DNA from: Nemophila menziesii
Lineage: Eukaryota; Streptophyta; Magnoliopsida; Boraginales; Hydrophyllaceae
Length of the DNA stretch: 64,000 nucleotides
Direction of reading: 5' to 3'
Assembly (NCBI GenBank): GCA_029959085.1
Contig: JARWIR010000002.1
Location: 47,550,233-47,614,232, forward strand
Made by a program: the position numbers and the translations under genes. The notes beneath the pieces are model-generated. The model searched no databases and had not been told where the DNA came from. It saw only the letters and a program-made list of their open reading frames with translations. Positions 1 to 10,745 of the stretch are shown here, piece by piece (the stretch's first letter is position 1; each line of letters starts with the position of its first letter).

Positions 1-66
1 TCTCCTTGCCTTCTTGCTCTGACTTGAAAACCGTAAGCCGCTTGTGTAATTCTCTGAAGTTTTTGA

Positions 67-108
<42 letters not shown>
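67..108. repeat. (CT)n microsatellite
   Basis: Nearly pure CT dinucleotide run with one interruption, inside the old solo LTR and downstream of its TATA box when read on the minus strand. The copy at 43022-43072 has a shorter CT run followed by a TA run that is missing here, so the tract changed after duplication. Confidence 0.95.
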
Positions 109-185
109 ATAAGGATGATTTAATGTGAAAAATAATTGAGAGGTGTTGAATAATGAGGTCTAAGTAGTGTATTTATAGGTGCTAG

Positions 186-190
186 GAAGC
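186..190. repeat. Left target site duplication of element 1 (GAAGC)
   Basis: GAAGC directly precedes the 5' LTR and is repeated directly after the 3' LTR at 7889-7893. Five bases is the usual Ty3/gypsy target duplication. The same GAAGC flanks element 2, because both elements descend from one insertion. Confidence 0.95.
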
Positions 191-236
191 TGATGTCTCC
201 TCTTTTGTTCTATATTTATATGCTTAGGAGACATCA
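191..236 (+). repeat. Terminal hairpin of the LTR
   Basis: The first 11 bases, TGATGTCTCCT, pair perfectly with AGGAGACATCA at 226-236 around an AT-rich loop. The same arrangement begins every LTR of this family here (6322, 43152, 55810). Imperfect versions begin the two diverged solo LTRs. Confidence 0.9.
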
Positions 237-743
237 AATTAGGTGATTATCTGACTATTTTAATAGACTTTTAGTAATAATATGCAATATTCCAATTTCT
301 TTACTTCGATTTTAATATTTTTGATTTATTAAACTTTTGCGCGTAATCTTGTGTATTTTAGTGGAAAGTTTGTAGGTTTTGAATATTAGCTAGGAGAAGA
401 ATCCGAGAATAAAGTCAAATATCGTGATATGGAGTTAAACCTTGAAGATAAATCCCAAAAAGAATTATATTTTGAAGCTGCAAATCTGGAAACCTGCCAA
501 AGACTGCTGATTTCGAGGCAATTACGAGTTTATTTAGCCACTGACCTTTGAAGATATTATGTTCCTTATCGAGTTACGGAAATTTAGCAAGTGATTTGAG
601 GTCAATCGGAGTTATAACGAATCGGCTAGAGCTGTTTTAGTGGAGGTGGTGCAGCAATTACGGGATTTTGGGCTTAGATATGGACTTGGGCCTTTATTAT
701 TTCATTTAATCATTAGCCAAGGTCCAAGTCCGAATTTTATACG

Positions 744-754
744 TATAAATAGGG
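744..754 (+). promoter_or_regulatory. LTR TATA box (TATAAATAGGG)
   Basis: TATAAATAGGG fits the plant TATA consensus and lies 553 bases into the LTR. Transcription would be expected to start about 30 bases downstream, near 775-785, so U3 would be roughly 590 bases. The motif is kept in the other three LTRs at 6873-6883, 43706-43716 and 56364-56374. The start site itself is inferred. Confidence 0.7.
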
Positions 755-1757
755 CTTTTGACTTCTATTTTTCACACAATTCATTATTTTCAAAAGTCAG
801 ACAAGAAGAAAAGAAGCAGAAGCAAGGAAGAGAAGAAGATTGGAGCTGGATATCTCCATCTTTCAGCCGAATCAACATCCTAATTAGGTTTCTTAATTTC
901 CTTTCTGTAAAACAAATTATGAATTCCTCTTTATATATTTTACTAGTTTTTCCAATTATGAGTTAATTTCATTAAGTACTTGAGAACGCGTAATGGATTG
1001 AACCATGAATTGTTTCATTCTATGTTATTGAATTTGAGATTATTTTAATTTAATTCAAATTGGGTACTTATTATTTTTCTTTAATTTACACCTATTGACT
1101 ATTATTGAAGTCATGAATCAATTTAAAGAATTAGTACTTAGGCTATTCCAATTAGTGGCGATTGGATCACCTTGAGAGGGGGTTTAGGTACGGAACTAGT
1201 TAATGAAAGTAGGATATAAATTATTTGACCTTGACAGGCTTGATTAATCTTATGGTCAATTGGGTAATTAGACTTGAACCATTCGAAGGTGGACTATATT
1301 CACCCTGACGGGGTTTGTAGCACCTAAGAAGAGCTCCTTAGTCCACCCTGACGGGGGTAAGGAGATAATTGAATCCCGACCAATAGTAATTGCCGAATTT
1401 GTCCCTTAAACAATACTTGGAATGATCTGATTTAGGTGAAATCCTAGCGTTACTCGAGTACTACCTTCTCATATCTTGCGTCCAACTATTTTTACTTGCG
1501 TCTAGTTTTATATTTGCATTAATTTAGTCTTTTTAATTATTGTCTTAGTTCTTAGAAAACCAACAAACAAACTTAAAATCATGTATCTGCTTTTACTTGC
1601 AATTAAACACTACTTGATAAGCATTGGAGTTAACCAATTCGTCCCTGAGAACGAATATGATATCACTATTATTACTTGGGACAACCAAACACTTGCGGTT
1701 GTAGTTCTCTTTACTTATTGCATTTATTCTAGAACACACTAAGGACCACCAAGTTTT

Positions 1758-1775
1758 TGGCGCCGCTGCCGGGGA
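1758..1775 (+). promoter_or_regulatory. Primer binding site, tRNA-Asp-like
   Basis: TGGCGCCGCTGCCGGGGA lies six bases after the 5' LTR. It is nearly complementary to the 3' end of plant tRNA-Asp, the primer known for Athila-group elements. Element 2 has the same site at 44729-44746. Confidence 0.85.
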
Positions 1776-1889
1776 TGGTAGCGTGTGACCACAGTGTTTA
1801 TCCTTTAGTGACTAGTTGCATTTATTTTTATTTTTATCAGTTTTACGCTTTTTGTTTGTTCATCCTTTTCAGGTTTTTGGGTTTGGTGT

Positions 1890-2873
1890 ATGTGAAGGAG
1901 ACTCTTTAAGGATCTAGAGCCATCACCTCCAATCCTTTATAATCCAGAATCATTAATCAGACTTGGTAACAAGAGAAGGAAAGAACAGGAAGCTAGAGAA
2001 GTAGAATAACTAGCGAACAAAATGAAGAATATTAATCTTCATAAACAAGAGAACCCAGGAGTTCAGCTAAACGGAAATGGTCAGCCACTAGTGCCTCCAG
2101 GAATCCCTAATCTTCCAGTTCCACCTGTCATTCCTAATCCTCCAATTCAAGTTCAAATAGCCGACCCATGGTTTCTTACAGGTCCAGCACAAGAACCATT
2201 CCTTGCCCCTCCTCTTGGGATTGGCCCAGCTAATATCAATGTTCCGAGATTCCGTACAGATTCGGGTATGCTAGCTCAATTTCAGAATTTCGGAAACTTT
2301 TGTGGCAATCTCGGAGAAGATCCACTTCGCGCAGTACAAAAATTTATGCAAATCTGCGATTCTTACATTACGCAAGGAGTAACAAGGGAGCAATTGTATT
2401 TTGCTACATTCAGGTTTTTCTTAATAGATGGAGCAAGTGATTAGCATGATTCACAAGAACTAGGAAAGATTACGAATTGGGAACAGTTACATGCTGCGTT
2501 TTTCGACAGATATTATCCGTCCAACATGAGGTTAGATGCTCAACTTGAGTTAACACATTTCGGACAAGAGTATGATGAAGTGTTGGGTAGAAGTTGGTCG
2601 AGATTTAAAATATGTTTACGAAGAGTCCCCAATCATGACCTTTCAGAATAACAATAATTGAAAATTTTTTATAACGGTCTTGAGAGGAGTTCACGAAAAG
2701 ATTTAGATTTGTTATGTGGTGGTGCGTTTTTACGAGTTCAACCTGCGTATGCAAGAATTATTTTAGATAGAACAGTTGATAATGAAGTAGGATAGAATAC
2801 CGTAAGTACACCAGTTAAAGGAGGAGTTAATAATGTCAACATCGAAGAAAAGTTCAACTCCTTAGAGAACAAG
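1890..2873 (+). pseudogene. gag remnant of element 1
   Basis: This is the nucleocapsid precursor gene of an Athila-type element, broken beyond use. The ATG at 1890 is followed at once by TGA; element 2 has a sense codon there. A TAA follows at 2008-2010. The longest open part starts at the ATG at 2022 and stops at 2442-2444, where TAG replaces the TGG of element 2. Recognisable parts are a Pro-rich N-terminal stretch (about 2060-2230), then a retrotransposon gag domain with the EDPLRAVQKFMQICDSY segment and the ASDW segment whose Trp is now a stop. Further stops follow near 2649-2656. The gene ends at the deletion junction at about 2873, before the zinc knuckle. Confidence 0.85.
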
Positions 2874-3301
2874 ATATGGAGTTTGAGAAAATCCCTACTA
2901 CTCAACAAAACCTCAAGTTTCCTTGTACTATCACTACCTTGTGTCTCGACGCAAAAATACCGGGAAGGAACGAAGAGATTGACGCGTCCAAAGAGGGAGA
3001 CGCAATGACATTAAATTCCATTGACAACGCCCACAATGAAGCAACCCATCCAATTAAGAACCCTAGAGATCCTCCACCAAAGAAGAAGATACATACTGAT
3101 AATGGGTTAGAGGTAGAGATTCGAGTGTTGAAAGAGAATCAAGAATAGATGATTGCTACTTTAGGGAACGTTACAAAAGAGTTAGGACTCCTCCGAAACA
3201 TGATAATGGGGGTGAGCACTATGCAACACGCCACCTATAGTTTACTTACGCTGGACAGAGTTCATGGACGCAACACCAATGACCAGCCACGCGCTGGTTA
3301 A
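2874..3301 (+). pseudogene. C-terminal remnant of the downstream (env-position) ORF, element 1
   Basis: The frame open at 2876-3148 matches the last third of the intact ORF at 51471-52643, including the Pro-Pro-Lys-Lys-Lys stretch near its end. Its upstream two thirds are lost in the 6.5-kb deletion, which fuses it to gag with at most a base or so of shared sequence. The stop TAG at 3146-3148 is also present in element 2. In both copies the frame continues for about 50 more codons after the stop. No promoter or start of its own is evident. Confidence 0.85.
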
Positions 3302-3361
3302 AATACGTTTTCTTTCCTTTCTCATTTAGTGTATATTATTTTATTGCGTTGAGTCTTTTTC

Positions 3362-3398
3362 GAGTCGTGGGGACACGACTCATTTTTAAGTTTGGGGT
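3362..3398 (+). other. Hairpin and internal polypurine-like motif
   Basis: GAGTCGTG at 3362-3369 pairs with CACGACTC at 3374-3381 around a four-base loop. AAGTTTGGGGT follows at 3388-3398 and resembles the tract before the 3' LTR (6309-6321). Both are kept in element 2 at 52857-52893. They might mark an RNA structure and a second plus-strand priming site; that role is inferred. Confidence 0.6.
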
Positions 3399-3745
3399 GG
3401 GGTTCGTTGCCTCATTCCAGTTTTATGTGTTTTATCGCTTTCAATAAAATTAATTAGGAGTTGCGTTTGACTGTACAAGCTTTTAAATGTCCCCATTAAG
3501 CATACTTTTGATAAATCAATGATAGTAAATAGTGGACTTTAGGAATTAGTATAAAACGCGCTTTAATTGCATGCAAACATAGATATTGGATAGGAAGAAT
3601 TAACAAACAATGCAAAAGAAGTAAGTTCATACTTAAGGAAAATGTTTGGTGTGTAGAACTTGAGATCTAAATTAGTAGAGAAACCACTTAGATATGAACT
3701 AGAGACGAACCATTTAGTTAGGAAATTGATAGGGGCAGTTCTTTG
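3399..3745. other. Noncoding 3' region of element 1, before the nested solo LTR
   Basis: AT-rich sequence with no open frame of note. It is part of the long 3' untranslated region of the Athila element and matches 52894-53240. Confidence 0.75.
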
Positions 3746-5310
3746 ATAGCTGATGTCTCCTCATTTGTGATAGATTTATATTAGGATGAGACATCATTTT
3801 TAGTGATTTAGGAAGTCATTTAGTCGACTTTCTTGAGAAATAGTGCACTTTCCTATTTTGAGTCTTGATTTAGTAAAATAATATTATTAGAGCATATTGG
3901 GTTTAATTATTTATTTAGTGTGAAAATTTAATGATAATTATGGAGATTAATTAGATTCCAAGTAAAAGACTAAGAGATATGGAAAGAGATAAGCATGGTA
4001 ATTAAAGATAAGGAAAGAAGATATTGAGGAAATCTGGAGATAGAAGGAAACAGAGTTTAATTAGGAAAAGGAAAAACTGTCAAATAAATTAGAATTTCTA
4101 CACCTACGTCTAAAGAAGTGGTGATAACTCCAAAACTGAGCCGATTCTGGAAGATCCCTTTCATAGGGACGTAGATAATTCCGTGAGGATTCTTTTGACA
4201 TCTTATGGGTAAAAAACGGTCAATAACGAAGAAGATATGGTAAAAACAAGTCAGCAGTAATTATCCTTATCTACCTACGAATTTGAGTTGGGCTAGGAGT
4301 CCATTACTTTCCTTCTCCTTCAAGAAGACGAATTAGGGTTCCTAAACACTTATAAATACACCCTTATACCATGGTAAACATGTCCTTGCTCAGTTTCAAG
4401 CTTAGGCTTAGTTCTTGCTTTTATTTTCTCAGTTTTAAATAATAGCTTAGTCCTTTAAATTAATATTCATCCTTAGAATCAAGCTATTCATCCAAGAAGC
4501 AAGCTGACCTATAGAGGAAGACAAGAAGAAGAAGTTGGAGAGTGACAAACTCCTCTTCTACATCTCATCTTCTCTATATTTAGGGTACTTAGCTATAGTT
4601 TTATGCTCAACCCTAATTCTAAGCTTCTATTCTGTAAGTTTTACTTTTAATTGTTGGGTTATTATTTTGTCTTTAATTCATAAATATTATTTGTTATTTT
4701 AATTGATTGAGCTTGGCGTATATTGTTATTATGTGTTTTTACTTATTGTTCCATCCCTAGATTTGGCCAATCTTAGGATTATTCTTAGTTATTGACAACA
4801 CCACATAATCGTCTAGTTTTGATCCTTCGCCTAACTAGATAGCCATAAAGGTTTAATTTAATCACCAATCATTACTCAGGAATCCTTAGTAGTGGAGAGG
4901 TTGTTCCTAAGCCTAATAGAGGCTAGGTAGAATTTAGAATCCTGGTTGATATATAATGCTTAATCTGTGACAGGTTAGAATAACAACTTAGTAAAATAGA
5001 CTCATATTAGTGACCCTGATCTATTAGACTTACATTCATATTTATTTATCTGCATTCGTATTTGTTTATTTTATATTAGATAGTTATTCATCTTTTTATC
5101 TTTTTATATAAACATATAAATTCATCTACGCTTGTTAAACATAAGTACATCTAACGGATCAAATCCCTGCAAACGAACTTAACTTATCATTAAAACTTGC
5201 AAACGATCTGTGGTACTTGCAGTTTGTTTCGTGGTTCTCAAGGGTGTGTGCTCTTTATTATTATCTTTATTTATCAATTATTTTATCACACCTTTGCCCC
5301 CACCAATAGC
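3746..5310 (+). mobile_element. Nested solo LTR of a diverged relative (TSD ATAGC), copy 1
   Basis: The LTR proper is 3751-5305 (1555 bp), flanked by ATAGC at 3746-3750 and 5306-5310. It starts TGATGTCTCC and ends CCCCCACCA, like the host element's LTRs, with similar length and a TATAAATACACCC box at 4351. Most of its interior is too diverged to be the same family. No internal region is present, so it is the product of recombination between the two LTRs of a complete element. The copy at 53246-54800 has the same ends and TSD, so insertion and collapse came before the block duplication. Confidence 0.93.
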
Positions 5311-6308
5311 CATTTGAAGCCTTTTAGCTTTCTATCCCTTGTATTAATATTATAAGCCTTAGCCCAATTTTGAGCCTTAAAGCCTTTTCTTTTGTCGCCA
5401 TGTTATAAGCCCATATCCCCTTAGTTTATTAGGCATTTCCAAATGAACCGCACTTGAATCACGATCCTGAGACATGTCTCGAGCTTGAGTTTGGTGTGGT
5501 TGGACCATCTTTTGGGAAAGTACGTTGGGAGGGAGATATATGTGTTTGTATTAAGGCACGAAAAGAAAAATTCAGATGATATTGCTTATTGTAACCCTTT
5601 GCCAGGATTGAAAAAAAAAGGGAAGTGAAATAAAAGTCTCAGAGTCAGTAAGATCTGGGTACCCGAATTTCACAAAACTGGGAACCGCGTTTCTTCTGAC
5701 TTCAATTTTCGAGAAAAAGAATAAAAAGAAAAGAAAAAGAAAAATAAAGAAGGAATAAAATACTCGGCAAAGTGGAAATTTCTGAAATCATCTTAGTATA
5801 GATTGGGTTAACTTGGGGATGCTAATTAACGCATCAAAAGGGTTGAGTGAGAACATTATATGAGTGTAAACTCAAGCTCGTGGACATTTGTTGATGGTAA
5901 GTGAGGAGAGAGCCAAAAGCTCACTTCAAATTTACCAAATATACATACCATACCGTCCCTAAGCCTACGCTAAAACCGTAAAGTCCTCGTGATTCCTAGG
6001 TGCATGGTGAGTTAATAGATTATATACTAAGTGGAGCGTTCAAAGCGAGTAAGGATCGAGGACCAACCAATAGCCATCATATTTAGATAAGTACGAATGT
6101 AACCTTCTAGCATTGCGAAGTTAATTTTATGATTGAATTTATTTATGTTTGATTGTTGCATGATTAGTGTATGTGTATATTAGTTCGTAATGTTTGTTAT
6201 ATGAGATTTATTATTGGTAATGCTTTGGGTGTATTAATTTGCGTCTATTTCTTAGTAATCAACTTTTATCTTTGTTTTAATTTTACTTTGTCGGGACGAC
6301 AAAAGTTT
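5311..6308. other. Noncoding 3' region of element 1, after the solo LTR
   Basis: No gene is visible. The stretch includes a GAGACATGTCTC palindrome (around 5470-5481), a decayed GAGTTTGGTGT motif near 5486, a patch with ACCCG/GGGAAC motifs related to the GC-rich repeats of element 2 (about 5658-5690), and an A/G-rich tract (about 5710-5760). It matches 54806-55796. A short frame at 6171-6377 runs into the 3' LTR and has no known domain. Confidence 0.7.
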
Positions 6309-6321
6309 GAGTTTGGGGTCT
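6309..6321 (+). promoter_or_regulatory. Polypurine-type tract of element 1
   Basis: GAGTTTGGGGTCT directly precedes the 3' LTR. A GTTTGGGG core in this position is typical for the plus-strand primer of many plant gypsy elements. Element 2 has the same tract at 55797-55809. Confidence 0.75.
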
Positions 6322-7888
6322 TGATGTCTCCTCTTTTGTTCTATATTTATATGCTTAGGAGACATCAAATTAGGTGATTATCTAACTATTTTAATAGACT
6401 TTTAGTAATAATATGCAATATTCCAATTTCTCTCCTTCGATTTTAATATTTTTGATTTATTAAGCTTTTGCGCGTAATCTTGTGTATTTAGTGGAAAGTT
6501 TGTAGGTTTTGAATATTAGCTAGGAGAAGAATCCGAGAAGAAAGTCAAAGATGGTGATATGGAGTCAAACCTTGAAGATAAATCCCGAAACGAATTATAT
6601 TGAAGTTGCAAATTTGGAAACCTGCCAAAGATTGCTGATTTCGAGGCGCTTACGTGTTGATTTAGCCGCTGACCTTTGAAGAGATTATGTTCCATATCGA
6701 GTTACGGAAATTTATCAAGTGATTTGATGTCAATCGGAGTTATAACGAATCGGCTAGAGCTGTTTTAGTGGAGGTGGTGCAGCAGTTACGGGATTTTGGG
6801 CTTAGATAATGGACTTGGACCTTTATTATTTCATTTAATCATTAGCCAAGGTCCAAGTCTGAATTTTATAAGTATAAATAGGGATTTTGACTTCTATTTT
6901 TCACACAATTCATTATTTTCAAAAGTCAGACAAGAAGAAAAGAAGCAGAAGCAATGAAGAGAAGAAGCTTGAAGCTGGAGATTGTCTATATCTCCATCTT
7001 TCAGCCGAATCAACATCCTAATTAGGTTTCTTAATTTCCTTTCTGTAAAACAAATTATGAATTCCTCTTTATTTATTTTCTTAGTTTTCCAAATTATGAG
7101 CTAATTTCATTAAGTACTTGAGAACGCGTAATAGATTGAACCATGAATTGTTTCATTCTATGTTATTGAATTTGGGATTATTTTAATTTAATTCAAATTG
7201 GGTACTTATTATTTTTCTTTAATTGACACCTATTGACTATTATTGAAGTCATGAATCAATTTTAGGACTTAGTACTTAGGCTATTCCAGTTAGTGGCGAT
7301 TGGATCACCTTGACGGGGAGTCTAGGTACGGAACTAGTTAATGAAAGTAGGATATAAATTATTTGACCTTGACAGGTTTGATTAATCTTACGGCCAATTG
7401 GGTAATTAGACTTGAACCATTCGAAGGTGACTATATTCACCCTGACGGGGTTTGTAGCACCTAAGAAAAGCTCCTTAGTCCACCCTGACGGGGGTAAGGA
7501 GATAATTGAATCCCGACTAATAGTAATTACCAAATTTGTCCCTTAAACAATACATGGAATGATTTGATTTAGGTAAAATCCTAGCATTACTCGAGTACTA
7601 CCTTCTCATATCTTGCGTCCAACTATTTTTACTTGCGTCTAGTTTTATATTTGCATTAATTTAGTCTTTTTAATTATTGTCTTAGTTCTTAGAAAACCAA
7701 CAAACAAACTTAAAATCATTTATCTGCTTTTACGTGCAATTAAACACTACTTGATAAGCATTGGAGTCAACCAATCCGTCCCTGAGAACGAATCTGTTAT
7801 CACTATTATTACTTGGGACAACCGTACACTTGCGGTTACGGTTCTCTTTACTTATTGCATTTATTTTAGAACACACTAAGGACCACCA
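6322..7888 (+). mobile_element. 3' LTR of element 1
   Basis: TG...CA ends, 1567 bp, followed by TSD GAAGC (7889-7893). It shares several variants with the 3' LTR of element 2 (for example GGCGCTTACG in place of GGCAATTACG) that neither 5' LTR has. This shows that the two elements were duplicated after insertion. Confidence 0.95.
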
Positions 7889-8655
7889 GAAGCCCTAATT
7901 TATTTTACTTGGAATGGAAGACAAGTAAATGACTCTTTAATTCGCAGTCCTAAAATATAGGAAAGGTAAGATTTTGTTGCTGATTTGTTTTGGTCATATC
8001 TCCTTCAATACTTATCCGTTTGGCGCGTTATTTTTATCGAAATCACTTGTCTCGGAAAACTCTATCCTTTGGTCCAGAACATTCTCCTAAATTCTTAGCC
8101 AATCTTGAGTTATGAGCTTATCTTTCAACGTGGCTGGAATTTTAAATTTATTTGGTAACTTTATCTTTTCCTTCTTTGCATATTTTCTTCCTTAATCTTC
8201 CAATTTCCATGTATATCTTCTTTTATTTACGTCTTAGACTTGACTTGGTCTATAATTAATTACCATATAACTTTAAAGCTTCACAATAAATAAATAATTA
8301 AACCGCATATTCTTTAAAAATTAATAATTCATTAAATCAAGACCAGAAATACAAAAGTGCACTCTAAAATTGGAAACTCGAATAAAATACTTCCTAACAC
8401 ACTAAAAATGATCTAAGACTTTAATTCTCACTTCTCCTCCTTATATTGATTTCTCATGAAATTTAAGAACCTACTAACTTTGCACTAAAAATAGCGAAAT
8501 TAACGCACAAAAGCTCTAAAAATGCAAATAATCTAATTCCAAGGGGAGAAAGTGTAATATGATGAAATAAGCATAAAAGTCTATCAAATAAGTCAAATAT
8601 TCACCTAAAAGGATGTCTTCTAAGTGCTAATATTAAAACAAATAGGGAGACATCA
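7889..8655 (-). mobile_element. Old solo LTR, inner part (copy 1)
   Basis: Continuation of the LTR interrupted after position 190; the first five bases are the GAAGC duplication. Read on the minus strand it begins TGATGTCTCC (complement ending at 8655) with an imperfect hairpin like those of the other LTRs. The TSD AGTAG follows at 8656-8660. It matches 57382-58147. No coding frame of note. Confidence 0.85.
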
Positions 8656-8660
8656 AGTAG
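8656..8660. repeat. Right TSD (AGTAG) of the old solo LTR, copy 1
   Basis: AGTAG directly follows the LTR end. Copy 2 has it on both sides, at 42073-42077 and 58148-58152. Confidence 0.85.
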
Positions 8661-9191
8661 TTAGACAGTTCAATCACATACTCAAATCAACTACAAAGTA
8701 TAAGTCCAATAAGTATCTAAATTACCCATAGAGTTTTCCTCTATCGGTATCCAAATACCACACCTGAGTTATACAAAGATTTTTTACAAACTGATATAAG
8801 GTATTGAAATATTTGTATTAAATTTTAAATTAAATCACTTTAGGATACAAAAATGACCCAAATTTTTTTTCAAATTTGTAATATTGTCATTGAGTCGTAA
8901 CATAAACAGATAGATATGTATAGATTAACTTGTAAACTTCAAATTAACTTAAAAGATTGATTCTAATGTGATTAAACTTTCAATTGTACTACATATACAA
9001 ATAATATTGATAATATAGGTGATTAGATGGGCTGACATAACCTAATCAGCAAGAATATTGCACCACAAATCTATCTTATCAACCCCACCAAAATAATGAT
9101 AGAATATTAAAGTACAACTGATATAATTTTCATTACAACACAAAAACATTCTATCACAACATAAAATCCATAATAACTAGTTTGACTCAAC

Positions 9192-9691
9192 TTAGCATTC
9201 ATTCATTTGAAAAATAAATCCATCCATTTTTGAATAAATTTTTAACAATTCAAATTCAAAATAAAATAAATTTCTTTTTGGGAGAAAAAAACCTTCTATA
9301 ATGTTATGTAAATCTAGTTTTTCTAGCCGAACTACCATACTAAAAATGTTAAAAGTTAAAACCTCAAACTTGCGAGAAATGCCTCTTTTCTTCTTTCGGC
9401 GTTTAACAATTGCAGATTTTTTCCGTAGTTTGCTCAATATGCAGAGAGAGGCTATAGTTAAATCCTATAGAATGTTCTATTTTATATAATTACATGTCAG
9501 CACATATAATTTTCTTACTATCCGACCAACTTAGCAAAAAAAAAACTTTCCACCACAGACTAAAACAATCTTCCACTAAAGGTAATGAACGACTAAATAA
9601 TAAATATAGACAATCCCCTGAACAACAATCTTCATCTGTTATCCTAGCCAAATCTTATAATTTACTCAGGGACACCTGTTTCATTCACTAA
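9192..9691. other. Conserved block with short unidentified frames
   Basis: Holds a minus frame (9192-9437, Lys/Arg-rich N terminus) and two plus frames (9301-9489 and 9494-9691). The block recurs at about 36900-37360 and 58690-59187, but the frames are damaged in the 36.9-kb copy. I recognise no domain, and conservation between the two near-identical copies is explained by recent duplication. Probably not genes. Confidence 0.25.
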
Positions 9692-10521
9692 TAAGATGCT
9701 AACTTCCTTATTTTTGATAATTCGGCCTTCAAGGTTGAAGAGATATTTATACACTATATGTTGTGTTACTTGATGAGGCCTAAAATTATAATTTGACAAT
9801 ATCAATTAACCAAAGGTAATGGTTAAAATAAAGAAATAAACTCCTACTAATTGAGGGAAATTTTTTTGCATTTAAAAAAAATATATATACATTAGAAATT
9901 GAGTCACATATATAAAACCAATGCCCCATTTCTCATCCTATGCAACCTTTAGAACTATATTCAGAAAAATAAAGGTATTGTAATACTCAATTTAGGATTT
10001 TTAATATTTAAAGAGAAACTAATGAGCGTATAGATCTACAAGATAAAGTTTTATAACTTACATTGATAATCTTGTTCGAAATCTGCCAGAGAAGTTATAG
10101 AGATTGTTGATGCGCGATATAACCATCCACACCGAGATCTACCAAAGAAGTAGTTCACACTGAGATGGATAATCGGGTAGGCGGGTGTGCATCTTTCAAA
10201 TTTAAATTACACAACCCGTAAAACATGTATATATCTTCTAAAACTTAAACCACAACTAATCCAATAAGAAACCTAACCATATACTAATCTGATCGTGTTA
10301 TGCTGGTCATGGAATAAGCTTAAATTCCAATCTTGCTATGAAAAGGGCTTAAAATCTCAGCAAAAGAAAAAAACTAAAATCTCACCATGAAAAAGAGTTA
10401 AATCCTCATCATGAAAAAATGTTTAGAATCTATGCATGAAAATCGTCTGAAAATGTTACATTTTACCTCACGCATTTATAGGTTGAAAATTTCAACTAGA
10501 TTTCATTGTGAATAATATTAT

Positions 10522-10745
10522 TGTTATGCAAGTCTGTTGGGAAGACTTCCATGATACAACTCCTCCACTTAACAAAAAACACATATCCACTAGTGCATCT
10601 CACTTCATCATTATCTAATATCCAATTTGAATCATCGTATCTCTTTAGAATAGTTGGGAACTTGTTAAAATAAAGACCTAGATGCGTTCCTTCGATGTGT
10701 GATATAAAAATTACACTTGAAGAATTTCATCTCTCAAGTGGTTGA
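10522..10745 (-). pseudogene. Ty1/copia RNase H remnant (U0)
   Basis: The minus strand encodes pieces of the copia RNase H segment (SGYVFF/VSWKSS type motifs) in broken frames. The piece is joined at about 10520 to unrelated AT-rich DNA, so the rest of the RNase H was deleted in this copy. The best preserved relative is 21376-21673. Confidence 0.6.

Larger units (their letters stand above)
1..190 (-). mobile_element. Old solo LTR, outer part (copy 1, cut by window start)
   Basis: This stretch matches 42959-43151 almost base for base. In that second copy it is part of a reverse-strand solo LTR with intact ends. Element 1 interrupts it after position 190, and it resumes at 7889. On the minus strand a TATAAATA box (complement at 170-177) lies just inside the break. 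The far end of this LTR lies outside the window, so its TSD can be checked only on the right side (8656-8660). Confidence 0.8.
191..1751 (+). mobile_element. 5' LTR of element 1
   Basis: Starts TGATGTCTCC and ends GACCACCA, with the TG...CA ends expected of LTRs. It is 1561 bp, against 1567 bp for its partner at 6322-7888. It holds a terminal inverted repeat (191-236), a TATA box (744-754), and in the downstream part several CCYTGACRGG-like motifs (about 1168-1356). Short open frames inside it (for example 640-966) have no recognisable domain and are probably not genes. Confidence 0.95.
191..7888 (+). mobile_element. Element 1: internally deleted Athila-like Ty3/gypsy retrotransposon
   Basis: A 7.7-kb element with two long LTRs (191-1751 and 6322-7888), a tRNA-Asp-like primer binding site, a polypurine-type tract before the 3' LTR, and perfect 5-bp TSDs. 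Compared with element 2, the region from mid-gag to the downstream ORF is missing: bases matching 45848-52371 are absent, and the join lies at about 2873. What remains is a gag fragment, the C-terminal part of the downstream ORF, a nested solo LTR (3751-5305) and the 3' untranslated region. It has no protease, RT, RNase H or integrase, so it could move only with help in trans. Its LTRs differ from each other at scattered sites, so it is not a very recent insertion. Confidence 0.93.

Noticed and set aside
640..966. Open frame of 108 codons in the LTR, repeated at 43602-43937
   Set aside because: It lies across the LTR TATA box and U3/R region, starts with GTG, and is broken in both 3' LTRs. 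No domain.
7276..7533. Minus frame in the 3' LTR
   Set aside because: Frame not open in the other three LTRs; noncoding leader sequence with CCYTGACRGG motifs.
9885..10150. LTR or tRNA gene near the copia remnant of U0
   Set aside because: Searched by eye for TG...CA ends, a PBS, and A/B-box patterns with clover-leaf arms; none was convincing.
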